This document shows positions 23,601 to 33,362 of a stretch of DNA of 64,000 nt, in pieces. The stretch's first letter is position 1. Every line of letters begins with the position of its first letter. The notes beneath the pieces were generated by a model that saw nothing but the letters and a program-made list of their open reading frames with translations, had not been told where the DNA came from and searched no databases. The position numbers and the translations under genes are program-made. The DNA comes from Echiichthys vipera (lineage: Eukaryota; Chordata; Actinopteri; Perciformes; Trachinidae): contig OY829652.1 of the NCBI GenBank assembly GCA_963691815.1, positions 2,582,567 through 2,646,566 of the forward strand, read 5' to 3'.

Positions 23601-25720
23601 TTCAACAGTTTGTGCGCTGCCACGAGAGCGGAGACGGCTGCTATACATGTTTCACTGTTCTTTGATGCTGTAAGGCTGAGTGAGAAGAGAAGAGATCAGC
23701 TGAAACTGCAGCATTAAAACGTGTGCAGATTGAAACAGGAACAAGTTTCTGTTTCGGGGTCAGGTGCACAATGATGCAGCCGCTGACGAGCTGGAACGCT
23801 CTTCCTCAAACTTGACCACAGGAGCAGAAGGTTAGTTCAGAGTTAGCACTGTCGGAGTAACGACAGTTTGAACCTCTTTAATCCAAACACTGAGGGCGTA
23901 CACCCACTGTCCGTTTGCACCGTGCCCAAGCACACTTCACGGCCTGACCAGTGCGAGTAAAAATGTTCCGCGCCCAGAGAATGTCAGACAAAAAAAAAAT
24001 TCACCTTCTTTAAAACGGTCCAGAAAAATCCCTCAGGTCGAACTAATCCTGTCTGAACACGAGCCTCTGTAAAACGTGTGCTTACATCCAGTCATATCCT
24101 CTTAATACGGAGTTTCCACATGTTTTTGAGCATGGAGGCGCTTGAAGAAGCACTCTGATCACTTATTTTAAATGATCAATTCTGTCCTTTAGTTTAGTGT
24201 TTACTTAATTTTTGTGATATTAGGAAGCTACACAGTTGAAACTGCTTTGGGGAAGCTACGTCGCTCGCACACGGAGGTGACGATAGCGCTTAGGTCGAGT
24301 AACCCCTCCATATAAGAAAAACTCATCAACGGGACAGTGTGTTTGATGAACGTCACCTGGGAGTTTCGGGTCTAACGCGGCCTCCACTAGTACGTTTGTT
24401 CGTGTTATTGTGGAACTTTGATGAATGCTAACTGTTAGCATCGGCTATTTTCCCAGAGCCATCCCAGGAGGGCCTATTCTATCATGAACAATATTATTTA
24501 TTAATAAAATCCTATTTGAAAATGGGTTTTGTCAACAATTCCCATATTTCTACAACAGCTGACTTCAGCCTGTGGTGAGCTGAGCTAACATGTGTCTGTG
24601 TTACAGGGTCCGTTCACCTTTTCTGAGCTCTAATTCAAGCACTTTCAAGCTCCATGTTCAAGCTTTTGCAGCAATTTACAGCTGTGGTAACTTACATACG
24701 TCTACAAATACAAACATATTGAAAATGATTATTTCACTTGTTGAGTTGGTATTAGGCTATAAACAACGACAATATTGTTTCGTAACACCAGAAGGATAAG
24801 AGAGTTTTAAATATTCAAATTTATATTCTTTAGCTTTGTTGTTAAAGACGTGCGGATACAAGTGTACGCACCCTGGTTTTAGTCGGTGAGCACGTGCACG
24901 GGTCCAAACAGACCTGCAGCTTTCACTCAAAGTCTCCAGAGGACGTTTATTTTTGCACGTCCAGGAACTGAACCTCGTGTTTTTAACATTAGGAGTTCAA
25001 CGTACCATTTTTAGGGTCAGCTCTCTTCTCTGCAAGAAAAAAATTAACACAATTATAGTTTCAATCAACACATAAGATGGAAGATCTTTAGAGTTTTTAA
25101 TAAGAGGCGAGAGAAGAGGGTGAGCGGGTGAGTTAGTGCGAGTCTGTGGCGTCTAAAGAGGAGACGGCGTTTTGTTTTTAAGGCCTGCGGGGGGCGACGC
25201 CGTCTGAGGAAACATGCTGCGTCAGGTCTTCAGAAAGACAGTTCAGGAAGTCTTTGACATGAGCAGAAGAAGAGGAGCAGAAGCTTTGAAAAGGGCGTTT
25301 CGTAATCCCACACCCACACCCACACCCACACACCCACACGCACGCACGCACACTAAAGCCTTCTGTGTCCCTCGGCCATCACCACAGTTTGAACGGTGCA
25401 CTTCAAAGAGGCCGACGTGCTGAGAGGAGCTGAGAGGAGCTGAGAGGAGCTGAGAGGAGCAGGAGGAAGCCAAAGAGGACCCTCACTGCAGAGATGTTTC
25501 CAACACGCAGACAGACTTCACAGCGGAGACACAACGAGCTCACGGCAGCAGAGAGAAGAAGGAAAACGTCCCAAACCAAACCTTCACTCATGTCCTGAGG
25601 AAACACTAAACACTGAACACCGCAAATACCTTCACCTATGACGGTACATGATGCTCTTTGCTCAGGGTCTCTGCAATCTACTGTCTTTTGTTTTGTCTCC
25701 TTAAGCTGCTGCGGTGTGCG

Positions 25721-25765
<45 letters not shown>

Positions 25766-28700
25766 CTTGTCGTTTTAAATGTGTACTGTAAATTCTGTCG
25801 TACTGGTTCAATGACAATAAAGACAACTAATGGAGTAACTTTTGAATCTGAGCGACGACTTCTCCAGGATGTTTTGCTCAACGTCCATTCCAACGTAAAG
25901 GACGCGTGAAAGCATGAAGGCGGTGATTAGTAGATTAGAACGTGATAACGCGCGTCTCTATTCGACGTCACATGATATCGGAGCAGACATGAGCCTTCAG
26001 GTGCAGATACACAGATGAACTCTCCCTGGGTTTAGGTCCTGGGTTGATGTGATTGGCCCTGGTGCAGCTGGACATGAGTGCAGCAGACAGGTTTGGGACT
26101 GAGGGTGAGGTCTTGTTAGCTCAGGTGTGAAAGGTGAAAGGTCACACACACACAGACAGTGCAGAGGAAGGACACACACCGGAGCGGGCAAACGTACCGG
26201 TTTTGCGCTGTCGTCGGTTGAGCAGGTCGTTGATGGCGGCTCGGAATCTTTTGGCCTCTTCTTCACTGGCGAAGTTCAGGCCGATCTGACAGCTCTGAGG
26301 AGGAGGAGGAGGAGGAGGAGGAGGAGGAGGAGGAGGAGGAAGGAGGTGGGAGAAGAAGAGGAGGAGGAGGAGGAAGAGGAGGAGGAAGAGAAGGAGAAGA
26401 AGGAGAAGAGGAGGAGGAGGAGGAGGAGGAGGAGAAGGAGGAGAAGGAGAAGAAGGAGGTGAAGAAGAAGAAGGAAGAAGAAGAAGAAGAAAGAGGAGGT
26501 GGAAGAAGAAGAAGAAGAAGGTGGTGGAAGGAGAAGAAGAAGAAGGAGGTGGAAGAAGAAGATGGAAGAAGAAGAAGAAGAAGAAGAAGGAGGAAGAAGA
26601 AGAAGAAGGAGGTGGAAGAAGAAGAAGGAGGTGAAGAAGAAGAAGAAGAAGGAGGAAGAAGAAGAAGAAGAAGAAGGAGGTGAAGAAGAAGAAGGAGAAG
26701 AAGAAGGTGGAAGAAGAAGAAGAAGGAGGTGAAGAAGAAGAAGGAGAAGAAGAAGGTGGAAGAAGGTGGAAGAAGAAGAAGGAGGTGAAGAAGAAGGTGG
26801 AAGAAGGTGGAAGAAGAAGAAGGAGGTGAAGAAGAAGAAGGAGAAGAAGAAGGTGGAAGAAGAAGAAGAAGGAGGTGGAAGAAGAAGAAGAAGGAGGTGG
26901 AAGAAGAAGAAGGAGGTGAAGAAGAAGAAGGAGGTGAAGAAGAAGAAGAAGAAGAGGAAGAAGAAGAAGAGCTGTGTGATTAATGTATCCTGAGAAACAG
27001 CAGCGCCTGCTCACAGAGCAGACACTTCCTGAAGGCCTGTGGCTGCGTCACGTTACCGTCTGTGTGTAAAGAGGGAGCGGGACCGTAACGTGAACATTTA
27101 ACCACGTTTAAACGCTGATTATCACACCTGGTTACGTTACGTTACTTACGTCTCCTGTGAACGAGATGAAGTAGGATCTGGAGCTGCTGACGGAGAAGCT
27201 GTGGTACAGCTCCTGTTCAAACATGGTTTTCCCTTCCTGCAAGAACCAAGAACACAAGACGGAGAAAGAATCAGTCATTCATTCATCTTCAACCGCTTGT
27301 CCCTGTCAGGGTCGCGGGTGGCTGGAGCCGATCCCAGCTGACCTCGGGCGTGAGGCGGGGTCCACCCTGGACAGGACGCCAGTCTATCACAGGACACATA
27401 GAGACGAACAGAGACAGACAACCATTCACACCTACGGGTGATTTAGAGTCATCAATGAACCGAACACCTGCACGTCTTTGGACTGTGGGAGGAAACCGGA
27501 GAACCCGGAGAAAACCCACGCACACACGGGGACAACATGCAAACTCCACACAGAAGGGCCCCAGCCGGGATTTGAACCAGGAACCTTCTCGCTGTGAGGC
27601 GACAGTGCTAACCACCACACCAGGAGGATTTTTAGTGCCGTTTATTACGAAGAAGCGTTTCATTCGCACCATCTGACGAATCCGACTCCTGACGTGTTCC
27701 TTCAGTGAAAGCTTGACATGCGGTGAAGCACTGACCTTGATGTCGAACACTCGGATGAAGTAGGACCTCTGCGGGTTGTCTTTGACCAGGCAGGCCACTC
27801 CGCAGCACCTCTTCACCCAGCAGCAGCTCCGGTCCGCGCCGTACACCTGCACCACCGCCGAACACAGAGTCTGAAGACACACGGAGGACAAAAGACGGGG
27901 CTGTGAACATCATCAGCTGCACCATTTATTACAAATAAAGTACATTTAATAGTCATCATCATGCAGCAGGTTAAAGTCGTCATTCTGCACACGGGTGACA
28001 GAAGCAGGAACGAGGCGCGAAGAGGAAACACACGATGCAAAGCATTTGAGAACAGCGATAAGGAAGACGACACGCTTCACCTGGAGAAGAACAGAGAGCA
28101 GGTCACACATGCAAATTTCTACACCATGGATGTTCAAATGTGCAGAATAAAGCAAATAGAGTTTGATAATACGCCTGTTGGGTTTGTACTTCACAGTTCA
28201 CACGACAGAATGAAGGTGCGCCGCTTCTGTGCAAGCGAGGCGCTCGTGAGACAAGAGTGAAAAAAGATGAAAGGTAGATGTAGAGGGACAGAGCGGTTCT
28301 GACTTTGAGACACTGTGGACATGACAGACAACCGTGTGCGCCTGTTGGGACATAGAAAAAAGAAGGAGGGACCATGCGCGGACATTTCAAACAATGGCGG
28401 TGAAAGGTTCACGTTGGTGTGATGCGGAGGTGGAGTGTTTACTGCAGATTTGGTCGATGAAAAGATTCAAAAACAGTCGACAAGACGCAAAAAAACTCCG
28501 AGGTCTACGGAAAGATCTGGAAACAAAGCCACGCATCGCCATGACGTCATCAATGCGTGTGACGTGTTACGGCGTGATGACGTATAGGCAGCAAGAACCA
28601 TTCGCAGAGGCTCAGACGCCCTTACTGTAAAACTAATCTGTCTGATTAGAAGAAACTCTAAATTTCAAACACACTGTGACGAGTCAACGCTTTGGCTGGT

Positions 28701-31700
28701 TGTGTTGCTCCTTACGTTGAATCGGTCTCAACTCTGGGCTTCCACCACTGCCTAAACGCACTACCTCTTGCATTCTCGCCAGACTGCCTCATCTAGTCTG
28801 AAAGGCCCGGGGTGATGGTGACTTGTGCCTCCTCGCCCCTTACCTTGCCTGAATGCTCACTGCACGCTCTCTCCCTGCGCAAAGGAACGGCTGTCGACCG
28901 GGACGGGCTGTCCTCAGCGTGTCTGGTCATTCAAACGCAGAACTGAGAGCTTTGGGGCAGCGAGGAGGACGAAACATGGATTTCACTTCACTGGAACCAA
29001 GAGGTCGAACCAGGAACCACCCGACCAGAGGACACGTGACTGACGTGGGCAGTGAAAACACTCCTTTGTTGCCATGTCTGCATGTTTAGGTCCACTGTCC
29101 TGGTAAAACTGGGGCACTGTGTGTTTAACTGTTCAGCGTAAACGGATTTGAACACCAGCTCTTTCACCTCACAGTGACATTTCTCCACGTGTTTAACCTT
29201 CACTTCTGCGGGGACAGGAAACAGAGACCAGCTGCCGTCCTCGGTGCCGTCCTCGGACTGTTCTGGTTCGATGTCTCTGCAGAAGTCGCACCGTTAAACG
29301 TCCTGCCTGGATTTCTCCGTCTGCAGCAGAGCGCAAACCTCGGCCGCCGGGGGAGGAACGAGGAAATGCCACTGGGCCGGTTTCCTCCTCTGTGATTTAT
29401 GAGCGCGGGTCGGAAGAGCAGCAGGAAACACTTTTCACCGTGACATCAGCGCTCAGCATCACAGCAAAGGTCAGAGGTCGGCCGTTAAAAGCTCATTTAG
29501 AGACTGTCAATGCTCACTAAAGGGAAAGTACGCAGCATTAAACACAAACGATCAGATGAGCGAGCACCTCGGCATCTGAGAACGGCTTCACTCATGATCG
29601 TTTCCAAATCACTCACATCGGACGGACTGAACAACGGATGGTTTGACAAACGCGTTTCATGTTTCATGCGATCAGTGTGATGTGGACGCCGGTGTTGAAC
29701 AAAATTAAAGGGGAGAAAAGGGCAAAAGTATGCCCTAAGAAATCTCACACAGGCCCCTGCAATAAAATGCCCCCAAAATTTAAAGATAATAAACTTAATT
29801 TTGGCTTTTTTCCATCTCTAACACATAACTAAACAACAGAAAAATGACCAAACAATGTGAGATATGTGTAAATACGTAATTGAAAAGCAGAAATATATGA
29901 ACAGAATGTGCAAAAAAAAGGTAATTCAGTATATTGTGTTCCCCTTTGGCCAAAGAAAGAGCTCATCAGAGGCGCACACACACTGTCCTTCCGCACCGAG
30001 CCAAAACAGGTTTTGCGAGTAAAGCCTAGTGCGTTTGACCAGTGTGAGTGCAACCACTCCGAACCTAGCTGCGACGAGTTTGCCATCCACGGCCCGTTTG
30101 GGAGAGGTGGGCTTTAATAAAGCACGTTTGCACATGTACGAGCACGAGCGTGCGCACGTGCACGAGCACGGGGCCTACGGCGGTTCTGAGGTCATTTCCT
30201 GTGCGCCTGTTGGGACGTAGAAAAAAGAAGGAGGGACCATGCGCGGACATTTCAAACAATGGCGGTGAAAGGTTCACGTTGGTGTGATGCGGAGGTGGAG
30301 TGTTTACTGCAGATTTGGTCGATGAAAAGATTCAAAAACAGTCGACAAGACGCACAAAAACTCCGAGGTCTACGGAAAGATCTGGAAACAAAGCCACGCA
30401 TCGCCATGACGTCATCAATGCGTGTGACGTGTTACGGCGTGATGACGTATAGGCAGCAAGAAGCATTCTCCGAGGCCCAGGTAGTGTGAGTACAAACGGG
30501 CCTGGAGGGGGGGACAAGGACCCTAAAGCACGGGGCACGGGACGGAGGCACAGTGGGAGTGCACCCTTAGTTAAAGCATTACCAAATGGTTTGTGTGTGT
30601 GATGCCCAGCTCTGTGGATAGAGCAGTCTTAGTTTAACCGAGCGTCGTGACCTCGGAGCTCAGGTGTTTCACTCTGCACGCAGCTGCTTCCTGCGGTCGA
30701 AGCTCCTGACATTAAAACCTGCTGACTCGTCCTGCAACGTCTCATTGCATCACCTCCAGAACAGACTCGCATTTCATGAGTTTTTGTTTTTGTTCTCATC
30801 TGCGAGGACTTCTGTTGCAGCTGGTTCTGATTTGGTGCAGAAGAGCAGGAATGATAAAAACCCATGTGACTGTTAAGTGACCGTGAAGTGACCCTGGAGT
30901 GTATAAAGAACACACAACAAAGACACAACAACCCTGAATGACTGAAAGATGACGTGGAAGCAAATGCTGCGACTCGACGATTCCTTGCTGCCCTTTGGAA
31001 AGCTGATGTTTTTACTTTAAGGGCGCCCTCCCACTGTGCCTCCGTCCCGTGCCCCGTGCTTTAGGGTCCTTGTCCCCCCTCCAGGCCCGTTTGTACTCAC
31101 ACTACCTGGGCCTCGGAGAATGCTTCTTGCTGCCTATACGTCATCACGCCGTAACACGTCACACGCATTGATGACGTGAGACGTGGGATCAGACTTGTGG
31201 CATCAGGTAAGAATATTGTTTTAGCCGTTTAGCTCTTTAGCGGAATTGGTTCATAATTAAAGGTTGAATATGACGAATCTTTATTAAAAGAAAGAAAATA
31301 ATACACCCACAAAGCGTTCTGAGGGGTACAGAATTAAAGTTTTGCTTTTCCATAATAAAATATATTTATTCTGAATTAATATTAACTTTCTGTCCCATTC
31401 TGTTTCCATGGTAGCAGCCAATAGCGTTGGCCGTTGCTGGTTGCCAGGGTTGCCTGTTGTTGGGTGCAGCTACTGTAGGCTGGCACTGGGTGAAATGGAG
31501 TTAGCCGATCCTGCAGCTGCTTGGGAGCCTCAGTGAAGGGGGCGTTGTTTGTCCCAGCAGCTGAGTGAGCGGAGACGGGCAACAACCAGAGTCACTATAG
31601 GCCGAGCATTCACTCCATGGACTGAGAGAAAGGAGAGGAACGCCATTCAAACGCACGCCCACATGGCTACGCTGCTCCTTAATGCTAACATCACTTTCAT

Positions 31701-32681
31701 GTGCACTTAGCTGGAACGGCTAACGCTAACGGCTAACGCTAACTGTCAGTCAAACTCCTCTAATCCTTGTTTTGATGCTGTGGTTTTCTGGAGGGGACGG
31801 GTTCAAACAGGCTCAAACAGACTCCGGTCTCCTGGAGCTACTGGGCCGGGTCTGACCAACCTGGCAACCCCACTGCTGGACTTCTTTTTTGTTGTTGCGA
31901 CTACGATCTTGAGACATCAGTATTTGTCACCACTAGTTCTTTTATGGTGTGCTTGGTGTTCCTGCCTAAAGAAAACCAGCAAATGTTCACATTTAAGGAG
32001 CTATAACCAGCTGTTTTTGCATTGAAAATGCTCATTAAATTAAGAAATAATCAAAAGTTTTGGATTTTAGAATCCAGAAAAGTTCATAATTATATTCAAA
32101 ATATTAAAAAATCCATGTCACTGACACAAAACTCATTACACGCAGTTACTGATGCATGGAGAATATTGTGATATGAATAAAGGGTTTTATATATATATTT
32201 ATTATTGTTTGTGTTTGGATGCTGCGGTTCCTCCTGCATTTTAAAAACCTGTCAATCAAACCTGAAAGACTGCAGCTCCAGTGTTTTGCCTCTAAACACT
32301 TCTTTAAATTGAAGCTAATGCAACATGATCCAAAGCCCAGAGCAGAGGAACATGGAGCCCCAGCTGAACTCACTGGAGTGTGAAGGGTCACACACACCGG
32401 GGCCCCGGAGTTTGAACGCCGCAGCGGCGCACAAACCGCTTCACCCCTACTTCATATAAACCGGAGACAGCAGAAGCACATGCTGAAGTTCCCGCACAAC
32501 ATTATGTTATCTTTGCACCTGCAGGTGGTAAACAAACAAACAAACAAACACACGAGGAGGGAGGAGGGGGACTTACGGCGCATTTCCTCCCCAGGTAGCC
32601 GAACAGGCAGTCGTTCTCCTGCGGGGTCAGGAGGATGGAGCCGACGTTAACAGCCCTGCGGGCCGGAGGGTGGCTGTTCAT
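11847..32681 (-). CDS. wasl: Neural Wiskott-Aldrich syndrome protein (N-WASP), complete, 11 coding exons
   Basis: N-WASP links Cdc42 and PIP2 to Arp2/3-driven actin nucleation in the cytoplasm. Eleven exons join in phase to 553 codons: WH1/EVH1 (1 to about 145, exons 1-4), basic PIP2-binding stretch (194-204), CRIB (IGTPSNFQHIGHVGWDP, 210-226), autoinhibitory GBD helices with Tyr263 matching the Src-family site SKVIYDFIE, a polyproline region (283 to about 452), WH2 motifs at 453-470 and 482-498, the central helix (GIVGALMEVMQKRSKAI) and an acidic tail with Trp551. Human N-WASP is 505 residues; the excess is mainly in the polyproline part and a His-rich insert near 171-192. Which teleost duplicate (wasla or waslb) is unclear. 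The introns are rich in satellites and MITEs. Confidence 0.97.
12009..12187 (+). repeat. Direct repeat B flanking wasl last exon
   Basis: Partner of 10414-10592. It lies in wasl intron 10, about 100 bases upstream of the exon 11 acceptor. Confidence 0.9.
12689..12797 (-). CDS. wasl: wasl exon 10 (central domain)
   Basis: Residues 498-533, ending GIVGALMEVMQKRSKAIHSS, the amphipathic central helix that binds Arp2/3 and the GBD. Acceptor CTCCAG, donor GTAACG. Confidence 0.95.
12915..13558 (-). CDS. wasl: wasl exon 9 (polyproline and two WH2)
   Basis: 644 bases. It encodes a proline-rich region with SRGG and SRAP spacers for SH3 and profilin binding, a His-rich insert (HHHHHQHHHQ), then the WH2 motifs SALLEQIRGGAQLKKV and RDALLDQIRQGIQLKT. 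The polyproline part is longer than in human N-WASP. The + strand of this exon gives long Gly/Arg-rich frames that are artefacts. Confidence 0.95.
14201..14375 (+). mobile_element. tRNA-derived SINE, copy 1
   Basis: GGGCGGCCGGTGGGACAGGG, a pol III B-box-like GGTTCGACTCC, a C/T-rich body and AATAAAGGCTTG followed by an A-rich tail. It is a common teleost SINE layout. It sits in wasl intron 8. A related copy in reverse lies at 45135-45318. Confidence 0.7.
14627..14682 (+). repeat. (TG)n microsatellite at wasl exon 8 donor
   Basis: On the wasl strand this is a CA repeat starting within seven bases of the exon 8 5' splice site. Confidence 0.97.
14690..14843 (-). CDS. wasl: wasl exon 8 (autoinhibitory GBD)
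   Basis: Residues 232-282, LNNLDPELKNLFDMCGIS through DFIEKKGGVEAVKNELRRQ, almost identical to mammals. It carries Tyr263. Donor GTGAGAACACAC runs straight into a CA repeat. Acceptor TCGCAG. Confidence 0.97.
14983..15581 (+). mobile_element. Harbinger-like MITE copy H2
   Basis: Left end GGGCGCACTCACACTGTCC after TTA. The right end is degraded (CACAGTGGGAGTGGGAGCCC). The Myb/SANT-like ORF is at 15272-15502 on the + strand. It contains TGACGTCA. It lies in wasl intron 7. Confidence 0.85.
15272..15502 (+). CDS. Myb/SANT-like mini-ORF in MITE H2
   Basis: 76 codons. The start GSRWCDAEVECLLQIWS resembles the first helix of Myb/SANT-like (trihelix) DNA-binding domains, the kind encoded by the second gene of PIF/Harbinger transposons. 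The frame ends just after CAG-GTAGTGTGAGTAC, which contains donor-like GTGAGT, so it may be the first exon of a longer gene cut by internal deletion. Nearly identical frames occur at 2046, 22569, 28394, 30259, 39608 and 56654. Whether it is expressed is unknown. Confidence 0.4.
   Translation: MAVKGSRWCDAEVECLLQIWSMKRFKNSRQDAQKLRGLRKDLETKPRIAMTSSMRVTCYGVMTYRQQEAFSEAQVV
16583..16685 (+). repeat. 8-bp tandem repeat GCAGCTCT / GCAGCCCT
   Basis: About twelve variant units in wasl intron 7. Confidence 0.9.
17046..17291 (+). repeat. 52-bp minisatellite, about 4.7 units
   Basis: Units begin GTTCTCTCTGGAACGTTCTG at 17046, 17098, 17150, 17202 and 17254. In wasl intron 7. Confidence 0.95.
17399..17462 (+). 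repeat. (TG)n repeat downstream of wasl exon 7
   Basis: On the wasl strand this is a CA repeat 20 bases after the exon 7 donor. Confidence 0.95.
17482..17524 (-). CDS. wasl: wasl exon 7 (43-base CRIB exon)
   Basis: It encodes HIGHVGWDPNTGFD, the second half of the CRIB motif that contacts Cdc42. Because 43 is not a multiple of three, skipping it would shift the frame. Acceptor CTTCAG, donor GTGAGT. It is flanked by complementary GT and CA repeats in the introns. Confidence 0.95.
17558..17616 (+). repeat. (CA)n repeat upstream of wasl exon 7
   Basis: On the wasl strand this is a GT repeat ending about 33 bases before the exon 7 acceptor; it is complementary to the repeat at 17399-17462. Confidence 0.95.
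17624..17674. repeat. Perfect 18-bp inverted repeat, 15-base loop
   Basis: The left arm ACTATTTAGCATGTGCAC (17624-17641) is exactly complementary to the right arm at 17657-17674. In wasl intron 6, about 100 bases upstream of exon 7. Confidence 0.97.
17951..18152 (-). CDS. wasl: wasl exon 6 (basic region, start of CRIB)
   Basis: It encodes MATVDIKNPEINNVRF, a His/Asn-rich segment (HNSHSHQQPYHLNNMLSHS), a Lys-rich stretch (KDKKTKGKKKK) and the first CRIB half LTKADIGTPSNF. The His/Asn-rich segment is longer than the human equivalent. Acceptor GTGCAG, donor GTGAGT. Confidence 0.95.
18956..18972 (+). repeat. Poly(G) run of 17
   Basis: Homopolymer G tract in wasl intron 5, after a short GT run. 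Confidence 0.9.
19722..20285 (+). repeat. 21-bp minisatellite, about 27 units
   Basis: Variant units of TCTCTATGTGGTCGTTTTTTG. A unit length divisible by three keeps all + frames open for over 200 codons; these frames are artefacts. In wasl intron 5. Confidence 0.95.
20729..20810 (+). repeat. Fragment of common teleost dispersed repeat
   Basis: TAA triplets followed by ATTTATATAGCGCTTTTCAA and AGTCGCTTACA, a familiar fish repeat end. A related fragment (GGCGCCTTTCTAACCTTACT, AGCACTTCACGGT) lies at about 21322-21440. Assignment is from memory. Confidence 0.5.
22492..23088 (-). mobile_element. Harbinger-like MITE copy H3, full length
   Basis: Ends GGGCGCCCTCCCACTGTGCG and GGACAGTGTGAGTGCGCCC, flanked by the 3-base duplication CAA on both sides. 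The ORF is on the - strand at 22569-22799. It contains TGACGTCA. In wasl intron 5. Confidence 0.88.
23089..25005 (-). other. wasl intron 5, part without recognised content
   Basis: Apart from a short C/CA-rich stretch near 23155-23190 and a degraded MITE-like piece near 23893-23965 (GGGCGTACACCCACTGTCCG, CCAGTGCGAGT), I see no feature here. Confidence 0.5.
25006..25029 (-). CDS. wasl: wasl exon 5 (24-base microexon)
   Basis: It encodes EKRADPKN plus the first base of Gly150, matching EKRRDPPNG at this place in vertebrate N-WASP. Acceptor TTGCAG, donor GTACGT. It was found by its fit to both neighbouring exon phases, as it is too short for an ORF search. Confidence 0.9.
25715..25763 (+). repeat. 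(TG)n microsatellite
   Basis: Dinucleotide repeat in wasl intron 4. Nearby at 25425-25460 is an 11-bp repeat GCTGAGAGGAG. Confidence 0.93.
26198..26294 (-). CDS. wasl: wasl exon 4 (end of WH1)
   Basis: Residues 110-141, SCQIGLNFASEEEAKRFR then INDLLNRRQRKT. The acceptor CTCAG is the end of a 673-base polypyrimidine tract (purines on the + strand). Donor GTACGT. It ends in phase 1. Confidence 0.95.
26298..26970 (+). repeat. 673-base polypurine (GGA/GAA) tract, wasl intron 3
   Basis: Almost pure A/G on the + strand, with GGA triplets at the left and GAAGAAGAAGGAGGT-type units further right. On the wasl strand it is polypyrimidine and ends at the exon 4 acceptor AG. Confidence 0.97.
27150..27236 (-). 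CDS. wasl: wasl exon 3 (WH1)
   Basis: Residues 81-109, EGKTMFEQELYHSFSVSS then RSYFISFTGD. Acceptor TTGCAG, donor GTAAGT, phase 0 on both sides. Confidence 0.95.
27275..27625 (+). repeat. L2-like teleost dispersed repeat, copy 2
   Basis: Close match to 8553-8895, continuing to GGCGACAGTGCTAACCACCA. In wasl intron 2. Confidence 0.75.
27736..27870 (-). CDS. wasl: wasl exon 2 (WH1)
   Basis: Residues 36-80. It includes SAVVQVYGADRSCC, CCGVACLVKDNPQRSYFI and RVFDIK, the core of the WH1/EVH1 domain that binds WIP-family proteins. Acceptor CTTCAG, donor GTCAGT, phase 0 on both sides. Confidence 0.96.
28336..28613 (+). mobile_element. Harbinger-like MITE copy H4 (central fragment)
   Basis: It covers the ORF region only; both terminal repeats are missing. 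The ORF from 28394 has a few substitutions and a different end (QQEPFAEAQTPLL). Contains TGACGTCA. Confidence 0.8.
29970..30566 (+). mobile_element. Harbinger-like MITE copy H5
   Basis: Left end GGCGCACACACACTGTCC, right end CAGTGGGAGTGCACCC followed by TTA. ORF at 30259-30489 on the + strand, identical in protein to copies H2 and H3. In wasl intron 1. Confidence 0.85.
31021..31177 (-). mobile_element. Harbinger-like MITE copy H6 (terminal fragment)
   Basis: Starts GGGCGCCCTCCCACTGTGCC after TAA and stops abruptly inside the CRE-like palindrome. Confidence 0.8.
31261..31917 (+). mobile_element. GGTTGAATATG element, copy F1 (piggyBac-like MITE)
   Basis: Starts TTAA-AGGTTGAATATG. The body matches F2 (54616-55249, inverted) and F3 (59223-59841). 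The right end appears truncated after GATCTTGAGACATCAG. In wasl intron 1. Confidence 0.65.
32577..32681 (-). CDS. wasl: wasl exon 1 (start codon)
   Basis: It encodes residues 1-35, MNSHPPARRAVNVGS then LLTPQEND and LGRKCA, with donor GTAAGT. The start is placed at the ATG at 32681 (context GGAGCCATGA), which aligns with the known N-terminus MSSGQQPPRR of vertebrate N-WASP. The frame stays open upstream but without an ATG-led extension that looks coding; I treat that as 5' UTR. Confidence 0.93.
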
Positions 32682-33110
32682 GGCTCCGAAGTCTTCTGGT
32701 AAACACCCCCGGAAAGATGCGGTGGACCCTCCTTGCACGGACTCTGCATGCAAAGCGCTGCTAATTACAGCAAATCCATGCGGGCTCCGGTTGCTGCTGT
32801 GGCCTGCAGCCGGATCATCTCCGCTGGGTCCCACTCCGGGCTGCTAGGGGGGGAGGAGCAGGGCCGAGGGGGGCTGTTTCCGGGCTCGGTCCTGCAACAG
32901 AAAGAAACTTAACTCGTCCGTTTTGGGTTTAAATGCTAAATGGAGCACTCGCTGCGTGTGTGCGCGCGGATAAACGCTCAACTTTCATTGGGAAAGTCCT
33001 GCAGCCGCAGCGGCGATGCGCACATCCAACATGGCAGCGCGGCGGGGCGGACCACTTTAAAGAGGGAGCGGAGGGGTGCGCGGGCCCGGGTGAACTCTGC
33101 TAACTTTACA
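32682..33110 (-). promoter_or_regulatory. wasl CpG-rich 5' flank and probable 5' UTR
   Basis: GC- and CpG-rich sequence directly upstream of the wasl start codon (for example GCAGCCGCAGCGGCGATGCG, GGGCCCGGGTGAACTC). No TATA box stands out, so a CpG-island promoter is likely. The transcription start cannot be placed. Confidence 0.5.
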
Positions 33111-33292
33111 CGGTTTGTGTTAATTACACGGTAAAGTTGTCGGAGACACACACACAGAGACGTATTCAACGTTAATTCAGAGATAAATGTGTGTTTAAAG
33201 TGTTTTGTGCTCCGTTGAGAAGCTAAAATGTCGTTGCTAGGAAACAATGGTTCGGTCCGCTGTGGCAGCAGGAATGCAGCTCTGCGGAGGGA

Positions 33293-33362
33293 GGGGGCGG
33301 GGCCACGGCGTGACGCAGAGAGGGGCGGGGCCATGGTGTGACGCAGAGAGGGGGCGGGGCCA
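33293..33362 (+). promoter_or_regulatory. Three tandem GC boxes upstream of wasl
   Basis: GGGGCGGGGCCA occurs three times with about 29-base spacing in a small tandem repeat, the spacers holding GTGACGCAGAGA. GC boxes bind Sp1/KLF factors. They lie about 610-680 bases upstream of the wasl ATG. Confidence 0.55.

Noticed and set aside
26142..27014. Leu/Ser/Phe-rich 290-codon - strand frame
   Set aside because: It is the polypyrimidine tract joined to wasl exon 4; only the last 32 codons are real.
32682..32834. N-terminal extension of wasl exon 1
   Set aside because: The open frame upstream begins at GTG, not ATG, and the known N-WASP N-terminus aligns with the ATG at 32681.
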